In this document: piece after piece, positions 1-6,965 of the stretch
Layout: each line of letters opens with the position of its first letter
Numbering within the stretch: position 1 is the first letter of the stretch
Assembly (NCBI GenBank): GCA_022562055.1
Contig: JADFQA010000025.1
Span: forward strand, 1-46,138
Reading direction: 5' to 3'
DNA from: Acidobacteriota bacterium
Lineage (GTDB): Bacteria > Actinomycetota > Acidimicrobiia > Spongiisociales > UBA5794
Length of the DNA: 46,138 nt
Position numbers and translations under genes: made by a program
The notes under the pieces: generated by a model
What the model was told of the DNA's origin: nothing
Seen by the model: only the letters and a program-made list of their open reading frames with translations
Databases searched by the model: none

Positions 1-352
1 CAGCCAGGTCGAACAACACGGCAGAGGCGACGATCGGGACGACACCGGCCGCCGTCGGATAGCCGCGGTCGGTCTGTTCGAGCCTGCGGACGACACCGTC
101 GGCGGCCGCGAGACCAAAAGCGCTGCCACCAGCCAGGACGATGGCTTGGACTGTTTGCACCGTCATGCCAGGAGCGAGCAATGCCAGTTCGCGAGTCCCG
201 GGGGCGGCACCACGGACCTCGACGGCCGTAACGTTGGGTTCAGGCAGGTCGACGACCGTGACTCCTGTAGCTGCGCCCGGATCCGTCCAGTGCCCGACAC
301 GCACGCCCTTCACTGCCGTGAGGGTTAGATTCTCGGGGTCGATCATGCTCAT
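1..352 (-). CDS. P1 (S58/DmpA-type) family peptidase, N-terminal part only
   Basis: The 117 visible codons match the beginning of the P1 family of N-terminal-nucleophile aminopeptidases and D-esterases, which cleave themselves to form the active enzyme. The recognisable stretches are VGHWTDPGAATGVTVV near residue 16, GGSAFGLAAADGVVRRLE in the middle and RGYPTAAGVVPIVASAVLFDL at the window edge. The gene runs off the left end, so the catalytic serine region is not visible. The start was taken as ATG at 352; a second ATG lies at 346. No strong ribosome binding site is seen. Family assignment rests on recalled consensus motifs. Confidence 0.8.
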   Translation of the reverse strand, partial: MSMIDPENLTLTAVKGVRVGHWTDPGAATGVTVVDLPEPNVTAVEVRGAAPGTRELALLAPGMTVQTVQAIVLAGGSAFGLAAADGVVRRLEQTDRGYPTAAGVVPIVASAVLFDLA

Positions 353-413
353 AGCCCCACGGTAGCCTGCGACCCCGATGTCGAGAACCGGTTCTTTCCA
401 GACCGAGTTTGTG

Positions 414-1058
414 TCAGGCGACACCGACCGGGCAGGACGCCCCGGTGCCGGCGATGCCACAGTATCCAGCAGGGTTCTTCCCGAGGTATTGCTGGTGGTA
501 TTCCTCGGCGTAGTAGAACTCGGTCGTCGGTTCGATGTCGGTGGTGATGGCACCGTAGCCGAGTTCGTTGAGACTCTCTTGGAAGGCAGCCTTGGTGGAC
601 AGTGCGAGGGCCTGCTGGGTGTCGTTGTGGGTGTAGATCGCTGATCGGTACTGCGTGCCTCGGTCGTTTCCCTGGCGCATACCCTGGGTTGGGTCGTGGC
701 CTTCCCAAAATGCTTTGAGCAGTTGTTCGTACGACACCTTGTTGGGGTCGTAGATCACGAGGACGACTTCGGCGTGTCCCGTCCTCCCAGAGCACACCTC
801 CTCGTAGGTGGCGTGTTCGACGTTTCCGCCTTCGTAGCCAACCGCGGTTGCGTGAACACCGAGCGTTTGCCAGAAAATGCGCTCCGCACCCCAGAAACAC
901 CCCATCCCGAAAGTGGCGAGTTCGAGGTGATCCGCAAACGGCGGCAGGTATGAGTTTCGGTTGTCGAAATGGATACCCGAGAGTTGCATCGGAGCCCGGC
1001 GCGGTGCCGAAGCGTCGTCGGTCGTGTTTAGGAGCGGTTTGCGCGTCTTGAAAAACAT
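414..1058 (-). CDS. msrA: Peptide methionine sulfoxide reductase MsrA
   Basis: MsrA reduces methionine-S-sulfoxide in proteins and free methionine, repairing oxidative damage in the cytoplasm. The 214-residue protein carries the catalytic GCFWG motif at residues 53-57 with nucleophile Cys54. Its tail contains YCGIAGTGASCP, whose two cysteines (about Cys200 and Cys209) match the resolving cysteines of the E. coli-type enzyme. The FWEGHDPTQ and QYRSAIY stretches are also typical. The first 40 residues are an ordinary MsrA extension. The gene stands alone on the minus strand, with a leader upstream that can be drawn as a branched fold (1110-1178). Confidence 0.95.
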   Translation of the reverse strand: MFFKTRKPLLNTTDDASAPRRAPMQLSGIHFDNRNSYLPPFADHLELATFGMGCFWGAERIFWQTLGVHATAVGYEGGNVEHATYEEVCSGRTGHAEVVLVIYDPNKVSYEQLLKAFWEGHDPTQGMRQGNDRGTQYRSAIYTHNDTQQALALSTKAAFQESLNELGYGAITTDIEPTTEFYYAEEYHQQYLGKNPAGYCGIAGTGASCPVGVA

Positions 1059-1109
1059 GGCGCTCGCTTTCTGTCACTACACACAACATGGTACGCCATC
1101 GAGATTGTT

Positions 1110-1178
1110 CCTCTCGCGTTCACAAGTTCATCGTTTCATAAGAACCTTCATGGGCGGGTTTGCACCCACCGCGAGAGG
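1110..1178 (-). ncRNA. Possible structured leader of msrA (three-helix fold)
   Basis: Read on the minus strand, CCTCTCGC at 1178-1171 pairs with GCGAGAGG at 1117-1110 and encloses two smaller hairpins. One is GGTGGG/CCCGCC with a TGCAAA loop (1170-1153). The other is AAGGTTC/GAACTT (1148-1142 with 1129-1124). This would be a three-way junction ending about 50 bases before the msrA start. It does not match any riboswitch consensus I know. Pairing was done by eye, so it may be coincidental or a DNA-level element. Confidence 0.3.
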
Positions 1179-1194
1179 ACGTGCCTACTGACCG

Positions 1195-1380
1195 GGCGAA
1201 AACGACGATCTGTATGTGCCGCTGGCCGATGGTCCGCTACACCACCGCGGTGGAGACAGGTCTTGACGTGACAAGGCGATAGCCAGTGCTCTCGGCGACC
1301 TTTGGTGGTTTGGCGTCTGGCAGCATCAGTTCAACGAGTTTGCCGTTCATCCACGCTGCAAACGACTGCGGCATGAGACG
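1195..1380 (-). pseudogene. Decayed gene tail, copy A (related to 6660-6902)
   Basis: On the minus strand this stretch encodes RLMPQSFAAWMNGKLVE followed by LMLPDAKP, nearly the same as the tail encoded at 6739-6900. Nucleotide similarity continues about 80 bases past the coding part. Upstream of about 1380 the resemblance stops abruptly, the stop codon present in the other copy is lost and no start is evident. The tail resembles the C-terminus of some short-chain dehydrogenases, but that identification is weak. I treat it as a broken relic of a gene once present at both ends of the 1.2-6.9 kb island. The remaining bases up to 1612 hold nothing I recognise. Confidence 0.55.
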
Positions 1381-1612
1381 AGATCTTACAATTGCCACGC
1401 GCGGCATTCTCGGACAGCAGATTGAGGCTGTCGTCGTTCTGATCATTGACAGTCCCCGGTAGTCCGCTGGATCGGCTGCCTGATTCTCGGCGGCAACTGC
1501 TCCGGTGTTCGTGGACGGATCGATAAAACACACCTGTGAAGATTCCCGTAGCGAGATCAAAGGCTGCGGACGGCTCGCAGCACGAGTTGTGGCGTCGCGG
1601 TAGTGTCGGGAC

Positions 1613-4528
1613 GTGCACTCGTCGGAACAGGACATACTCAGGTTGTTGGGACCGCTGGAGCTGGTCCTAGGTGGCGAGTGGGTCGATCCTGGAGGACCGA
1701 ATCAGCGCGCATTGCTCGCCTACCTTGTCCTGCGCGAAGGCGAGCCGGTCGCGATCCAGACGATCGTCGACGCGATCTGGGGCGACAATGCGTCCGAGGG
1801 TTCCGTGCGATCTCTCCGGACGTACGTGTCGAACCTGCGCCGTTTGCTGGGTTCGACGGTAGAGATACGCGGTGGGCAGGGCGCCTATCGCCTGACGCTG
1901 CACAGCCTGAAGACCGACATCGGTCTCTTCCGGCAACGTGTCGCGGTCGCTGACAACATTGAAGATTCCCGCGGCGTCGCAGCCGCGCTCGCATCCGCGC
2001 TCGCTCTCTGGCGGGGTCCGGTTCTCGTGGATGTGGATCGGCCGTGGGTACTCGACCGATCGTCGATCCTTGAGAGCCAACGCACGAATACCGTCGCCCG
2101 CTGGGCCGAGGCGACTATTGCCGACGGCGAACCCGAGCTTGTTATTTCGAAGATTGAGCGGATGGTTGCAGAGGCCGTCCTCGACGAACGGCTGAGCGGA
2201 ATCCTCATGCTCGCGTTATACCGGTCTGGTCGCCAGGCCGATGCATTGGCCGTCTATCGGCGCCTGCGAAACATGTTGGTGGAGGAACTCGGCGTGGAGC
2301 CAGGGCCTGAGTTACAGATCCTTGAAGAACAGATCCTGATGCACGATGTCACAGCCGGACGTGTCGAACCGGTATGGCTGTTCCCGGCACCTGCTTCCGA
2401 TCTGGTGGGTCGAAGTGTGGAGATCGAGGACCTACTGCAACACACCGAACGGGCGCGACTGCTAACGCTTACGGGTCCTGGGGGCGTCGGCAAGACACGG
2501 CTTGCTCTTGAGGTCGGCCGACGGATTCTTGCGGACGGCACGCGGCCTGTGTTCTTTGCCGATCTGTCTGCAGTCCAGGACGAATCCGCGGTCGACGCGG
2601 TACTCGCATCAAGTGTGGGTGTCCAGCCTCATCCAGAAGCGGGTCCGCTCGTGAGCCTGATCGAGTACCTTGCGCCTCGGTCGGCGGTCCTTATCGTGGA
2701 CAATTGTGAACACGTCTCGGACACGGTTGCCCGAGCGATTGCTTCGCTCGTACGGAGTTGTCCACAGCTTGTGGTAATCGCAACGAGCCGATCCTCACTC
2801 TTCGTTGACGGAGAGGTCACCTGGAGGACCCCGTCGCTTGCTCTTCCCGACCGTATCGATGCGTCCATCGAGGGACTCCGGCGGTGGCCCGCCGTCGAGC
2901 TCCTGCTGCGACGAGCACCGAGCACCTTCGAGCTGACTGCTGCTAACGCCGACGATGTTCTGGAGCTATGTCGGAGCCTCGATGGGTTGCCGCTCGCGCT
3001 CGAGATAGCCGCATCGCGTCTTGGCTCGATGACCCCTACTGAGATCCTCGCCACGCTCGGGTCACAAGTACAGCTATCGCGCACCGCAGCACCGGATGAT
3101 TCACGCCACGCAACCTTGTACGCGACCGTTTCGTGGTCCTACGAACTTCTTTCGCAGCAGCCACGCGAGCTACTCGTGCGGCTCGGGGTGATGTCTGGAC
3201 GGTTCCTCTTCGAGGACGTCCTCGCGGTGTGTGCTCCGGGGGCAGAGAACCCGGAAGCCGTGCGAGGTCAGCTGTCGGCTTTGGTTGATCAGTCGCTGGT
3301 CATGGCAGAGACCTCCGGCACCCGAACCAGGTATCGACTGCTGGAGACAATCCGTCGTTTCTCGGTCGCCCACCTCGGTACCGATGAGCCGGCTGTGAGA
3401 GATCGCCACGCTTGCCACTACGCCCAGTTGGCGACGGTCCAGGCTGCCAGGCTGCTCACCAACGAAGAAGGCGATGCCATCGTCGAGATGGTCGCCGCTC
3501 ACGACAACCTCCGCGACGCGTTCCGTTGGGCAATGGAGAACGGCGACTTGGATTCGGCGTCCACCATCGTCATCTCACTTTCCGACGGCGGGTACTGGAG
3601 ATCTCGTTCCGAAATCGTTACTTGGTCCCGGTCAGTGTGGGAGAACATGGCACCGAGCGATGTCCGCTGGCGAGCCGTGTCGGGAACGGCAGCCAGGGGT
3701 GCATGGATAGAGAGCCGGTTCGAGGACGCCGTCGAGTTTGCGAGCAAAGCAGCAGACGCAGCGGGAGTCGTGCCATCGATGAGTGGCTATCCGGAGGATG
3801 TACTTGCAGATGTTGCGTTGTATCGCGGTGACGCGAGCACGGCATTGTTGCACTACACGGGGGTGGTTCTGACCGCGCGCGAGCGCGGGGATTTGACGAG
3901 AGAGGCTTGGGCCACATATTACGTTTCGGTGACGAACGCAGTCCTCGGGCGGCTCGAAGAAGCTGCCCTCGCGGCGGCAAGAGCGCTGGCGATTGCTAGG
4001 AAGACGGGAAATCCGACGTCGCTTGCGTTTTCCCTCTATGCGACCGGTCTCGCAGTCAAGCATGACAAGCCGCAGGAAGCACGTGCGATGTTTGAAGAGG
4101 CGGTGAGGATGGCCGACTCAGTTCGCAACGAGTGGATGGGCGGCATCGCTCGGATGGAGCTTGCCTCGGTCAATACGGCCCATGGTGAGACCGCAACCGG
4201 CTTGCGGGGCTTCGCTGGCGTCGTCGACCATTGGTTCCGGGCTGCTGACGGCACGCAGCTACGACAGACGTGGCGGTACCTGACGAGCGCGCTAGTGGAT
4301 GTCGGCCTCCATGAGGAGGCTGCAGTCCTCGCCGGAGCGCTCCTTGTGGACACCGATTCGACTTTGGCTCACCCTCACCGGCGGGTCCTGGAAGTTATCA
4401 CGACCGCACTGGGTGACGCCCAATACCGACGGCTTACGATCAGGGGATCCATCATGTCCTTGCCCGAACTCGTCACGGTCAGTCTCGACGCAATCAATCG
4501 TGCTCTGGAGCTCGACGAGTCAGGATGA
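1613..4528 (+). CDS. AfsR/SARP-type BTAD regulator with NB-ARC ATPase and TPR repeats
   Basis: This 971-residue protein is a large cytoplasmic transcription activator. The order is an OmpR-like winged helix (about residues 5-95), a bacterial transcriptional activation domain (about 100-245, ending in VYRRLRNMLVEELGVEPGPELQ), an NB-ARC/STAND ATPase with Walker A GPGGVGKTRLA near residue 287 and Walker B AVLIVDNCEHV near 359, then helical TPR-like repeats. The GTG at 1613 is the only usable start, because an in-frame TAG lies at 1601-1603. It is followed 130 bases later by the DUF1326/DUF2182 operon, whose promoter region carries SARP-like direct repeats, so that operon is the likely target. 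The signal sensed is unknown. Confidence 0.9.
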   Translation: MHSSEQDILRLLGPLELVLGGEWVDPGGPNQRALLAYLVLREGEPVAIQTIVDAIWGDNASEGSVRSLRTYVSNLRRLLGSTVEIRGGQGAYRLTLHSLKTDIGLFRQRVAVADNIEDSRGVAAALASALALWRGPVLVDVDRPWVLDRSSILESQRTNTVARWAEATIADGEPELVISKIERMVAEAVLDERLSGILMLALYRSGRQADALAVYRRLRNMLVEELGVEPGPELQILEEQILMHDVTAGRVEPVWLFPAPASDLVGRSVEIEDLLQHTERARLLTLTGPGGVGKTRLALEVGRRILADGTRPVFFADLSAVQDESAVDAVLASSVGVQPHPEAGPLVSLIEYLAPRSAVLIVDNCEHVSDTVARAIASLVRSCPQLVVIATSRSSLFVDGEVTWRTPSLALPDRIDASIEGLRRWPAVELLLRRAPSTFELTAANADDVLELCRSLDGLPLALEIAASRLGSMTPTEILATLGSQVQLSRTAAPDDSRHATLYATVSWSYELLSQQPRELLVRLGVMSGRFLFEDVLAVCAPGAENPEAVRGQLSALVDQSLVMAETSGTRTRYRLLETIRRFSVAHLGTDEPAVRDRHACHYAQLATVQAARLLTNEEGDAIVEMVAAHDNLRDAFRWAMENGDLDSASTIVISLSDGGYWRSRSEIVTWSRSVWENMAPSDVRWRAVSGTAARGAWIESRFEDAVEFASKAADAAGVVPSMSGYPEDVLADVALYRGDASTALLHYTGVVLTARERGDLTREAWATYYVSVTNAVLGRLEEAALAAARALAIARKTGNPTSLAFSLYATGLAVKHDKPQEARAMFEEAVRMADSVRNEWMGGIARMELASVNTAHGETATGLRGFAGVVDHWFRAADGTQLRQTWRYLTSALVDVGLHEEAAVLAGALLVDTDSTLAHPHRRVLEVITTALGDAQYRRLTIRGSIMSLPELVTVSLDAINRALELDESG

Positions 4529-4580
4529 ACAGACGGTCTTTGGCTCGAACGTGGCGATTTGCAGGCGCTCAGCATCCGTA

Positions 4581-4618
4581 TTGAGCCTTCTTTGACCTGA
4601 CGTTGATATCGCTATGCA
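4581..4618 (+). promoter_or_regulatory. Candidate SARP operator and promoter of the DUF1326 operon
   Basis: Three heptamers start exactly 11 bases apart: TTGAGCC (4581), TTGACCT (4592) and TTGATAT (4603). They are followed three bases later by a -10-like TATGCA (4613-4618). SARP activators are known to bind heptameric direct repeats spaced one helical turn apart, just upstream of the -10, with a TCGAGC-like consensus. The match in layout, and the BTAD gene next door, support the call. Binding is inferred. Confidence 0.5.
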
Positions 4619-4657
4619 AGTGTGATTCCCAACGACCGGTCGAACGAGGAGATCAAC

Positions 4658-5254
4658 ATGACCTGGAACGTAAAGGGACAGTACTTCGAAACATGTAACT
4701 GCGAGGCGGCGTGTCCGTGCATATTCTTGAGCCCCCCAACAGAGGACGACTGCACCGTCCTTGTGGGGTGGCACATTGAGCACGGCGACTTCGAAGGAAC
4801 GAAGCTCGACGGGTTGAACGTCGCGATGGCCGTACTCTCGCCTGGACACATGATGGAAGTGAAATGGCAGGCAGCGCTGTACTTCGATGATCGCGCAACC
4901 GAAGACCAAATGAATGCGCTCGGAGCGATCTTTTCTGGGCAATCCGGGGGACATCCCGCACGGTTGGCGACCCATATCGGCACTGTGCTCGGAGCGGGAC
5001 CCGCAACGATCAGATTCGAGAAAGAGGGCAAACGGACATCTATGACGATCACCGGCGTCGCCGAGGCTGTCATCGTTGGCGCCGATGGACAAGGTGACGG
5101 TGCGATCACGGTAGAAGGTCATCCGCTGGCGATCGCACCCGGGTACGCGGCATCTGTGGCGCACTCGGAGAAGATGACGTACACCGATCACGGGATGCAG
5201 TGGAATCTGGAAAAGAAGAACGGACTCTATTCACCCTTCGAATACGCGGCATGA
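4658..5254 (+). CDS. DUF1326 protein, first copy
   Basis: This 198-residue soluble protein belongs to DUF1326, a family of unknown function often found with DUF2182. Its hallmark is the cysteine cluster CNCEAACPC at residues 13-21 directly after GQYFET, which looks like a metal or redox site. The start is ATG 4658, because AGGAGAT lies at normal spacing before it; an upstream in-frame start at 4622 lacks such a site. The stop overlaps the DUF2182 start in an ATGA, so the two are translationally coupled. A third operon gene is a second DUF1326. Function is not known; a role in metal handling is only an inference from the cysteines. Confidence 0.85.
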   Translation: MTWNVKGQYFETCNCEAACPCIFLSPPTEDDCTVLVGWHIEHGDFEGTKLDGLNVAMAVLSPGHMMEVKWQAALYFDDRATEDQMNALGAIFSGQSGGHPARLATHIGTVLGAGPATIRFEKEGKRTSMTITGVAEAVIVGADGQGDGAITVEGHPLAIAPGYAASVAHSEKMTYTDHGMQWNLEKKNGLYSPFEYAA

Positions 5255-6012
5255 CCACCGCAGCGGTCGCTCTCAGCCGGGCCAGGGGAGCGGTCGTAGT
5301 CGGGCTGATTGGCTTCACAGCGTTGTCGTGGACGTATCTGGCATTCGTGGCGAGCCGGGCCCAAGATATGTCATCGGTGTTTGCAATGCCGATGACCCCG
5401 GCATGGTCGTACGCGCAGGCCGCCGTTATGGCCGTGATGTGGGCGGTGATGATGGCGGCGATGATGCTGCCGTCGGCAATACCGATGGTGATCGCCTACG
5501 ACAGCCTCGATCGAGGATCGGCTGGCGGCAGGGGAGGTTCGACTCCCCTGTTCGTCACCGGCTATGTCGCGGTCTGGGCAGCGTTCGCGGTGGGCGCGAC
5601 GGCGCTCCAGTGGCTGTTAGCGACCGTGGCGCTCGTCGACGGTATGGGTGTCGTGACACAAAGCTGGTTCTCTGGTGGTTTGCTCGTCAGCGCCGGGGTG
5701 GTGCAGTTCTCGCCAGGCAAGCTCAGCAGCCTCGGCGCGTGTCGCACGCCTATGGGGTTCTTGATGACATCGTGGAGGGAAGGCAATGCCGGCGCACTGC
5801 AAATGGGTCTGCACCACGGGAGGTTGTGTCTCGGATGTTGCTGGTCGCTGATGATCTTGCTGTTTGTGCTTGGCGTGATGAACCTCGCTTGGGTCGCGGT
5901 GCTCGCCATCTTCGTGTTGGCTGAGAAGGTCGCCCCGAGGCGCATGATGATTTCTCGCTTTGGCGGGGTAGTACTGACGCTGTGGGGCGTCGCTGTGGTT
6001 CTAGGAGGATGA
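5251..6012 (+). CDS. DUF2182 integral membrane protein
   Basis: This 253-residue membrane protein has about six hydrophobic segments and the typical DUF2182 signatures: VMMAAMMLPSA early, ACRTPMGF near the middle, GLHHGRLCLGCCWSLM and VLAEKVAPRR late. The family is described as a predicted metal-binding membrane protein, and the paired cysteines of LGCCW and the histidines of GLHHG fit that. The start is the ATG inside the ATGA overlap with the preceding DUF1326 gene. The next gene begins one base after its stop. Together the three genes form a tight operon in which soluble cysteine-cluster proteins may serve the membrane partner. That role is inferred from co-occurrence. Confidence 0.85.
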   Translation: MTTAAVALSRARGAVVVGLIGFTALSWTYLAFVASRAQDMSSVFAMPMTPAWSYAQAAVMAVMWAVMMAAMMLPSAIPMVIAYDSLDRGSAGGRGGSTPLFVTGYVAVWAAFAVGATALQWLLATVALVDGMGVVTQSWFSGGLLVSAGVVQFSPGKLSSLGACRTPMGFLMTSWREGNAGALQMGLHHGRLCLGCCWSLMILLFVLGVMNLAWVAVLAIFVLAEKVAPRRMMISRFGGVVLTLWGVAVVLGG

Positions 6013-6013
6013 T

Positions 6014-6609
6014 GTGACTTGGAAAGTGAGCGGCTTGTACTACGAAGCCTGCAATTGTGAGGCAGTTTGCCCGTGCCGGCGCGAAGGGGATCGAAAGGGG
6101 GAGCATCGACGTACGACACCTGCGATTTTGTGTTGTCATGGAGCATCGACAACGGCCATGTAGACGGCCGCGATCTGTCGGGTCTTGCAGTGGTGATCGT
6201 GGGTTCTTATGCCGACGACGAGCCAGGGAGTCCCTGGCGTGTCGCGATGTTTGTCGACGAGAACGCGGACCAGGCACGGCAGAAAGATCTTGCGGATGTG
6301 TTTCTCGGTCGGATCCCTGGCGACACCAGGAAACTATACGGGCGAGCAATCAAAGAGGTTTCGATGGTGCGACCCGCCGCAATCGAGTTGGTGCATGTGC
6401 CCGGTCGGTGGCGCATCGCTGTCGAGACGTTCGTCGAGGTGCGGTCCACGATTGAGGCTGTCGCGGAGGGTCCGGTGACATGTGGCCTTACCGACCATGC
6501 CTCCGGCGTTGAGATGATCTCTGACGTCGTCACCGTGGCGGTGCCGCCGTTCGAGTGGAACCTGCGGGAGCGGTGCTCCTTCCAATCCAACTTTGTTTAC
6601 CAAGGGTAA
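6014..6609 (+). CDS. DUF1326 protein, second copy, needs a -1 frameshift
   Basis: Starting at GTG 6014, the frame encodes GLYYEACNCEAVCPCRREGD and then hits a stop at 6161. The rest of the DUF1326 domain (STYDTCDFVLSW, then EPGSPWRVAMFVDE) continues in the -1 frame to 6609. At the junction the zero-frame codons read A AAG GGG (6094-6100), an exact X XXY YYZ slippery heptamer. Slipping there gives a continuous 198-residue product, the same length as the first copy. The alternative is one missing G in a run of five, either a real mutation or a sequencing error. The unshifted product would be a 49-residue peptide keeping the cysteine motif. It overlaps no neighbour and ends the operon. Confidence 0.7.
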
Positions 6610-6738
6610 ACCGAGACACACCCGACTCTGCAGTGTCATCGACGTGGTGGGTCACCGAGGAGAGACGATCTGCACGCGCTTCCGCCCGATGATCCGCCAC
6701 TCGACCACCGTGAGGGCCGGTCTCGATGGGGCGAGACG

Positions 6739-6900
6739 CTAGCTGGCGCTCTGTGCGACCTTTAATGGTTTTGCGTCAGGCAGCATCATTTCGACGAGTT
6801 TGCCGTTCATCCATGCTGCAAACGACTGCGGCATCAGTCGGCCTGTCACGAAGGTCATGATCTTGTTCATGACGCCGGGGACGACGTCCCCGGTTGTCAC
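6739..6900 (-). pseudogene. Decayed gene tail, copy B (related to 1195-1380)
   Basis: From a GTG at 6900 this encodes 53 residues, VTTGDVVPGVMNKIMTFV then GRLMPQSFAAWMNGKLVE and MMLPDAKP, ending at a TAG at 6739-6741. The open frame continues upstream without a start until a TAA near 6957. The final 30 residues match copy A at the other end of the island. Both lie in the same orientation. It looks like the C-terminal remnant of a larger enzyme, perhaps a short-chain dehydrogenase. The rest of 6610-6965 holds no other gene that I can see. Confidence 0.5.
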
Positions 6901-6965
6901 AGCTAGGGCGCGAATGAAGGTCGGCGCAGGGCGCCGACCCTCGGTTCGCTCACGTTAACCCGTGG

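Noticed and set aside
1237-1635. Open frame of 132 codons on the minus strand upstream of the BTAD gene
   Set aside because: Only about 30 of its residues resemble anything (the decayed tail); the rest has no start site and overlaps the BTAD start, so it is not a gene.
5536-5562. AGGGGAGGTTCGACTCCCCT looks like a tRNA T-arm
   Set aside because: No acceptor, D or anticodon arms fit around it, and it lies in the coding frame of the DUF2182 gene.
1195-6900. Composite transposon flanked by insertion sequences
   Set aside because: The flanking repeats encode an enzyme-like tail, not a transposase, and no terminal inverted repeats or target duplications are visible.
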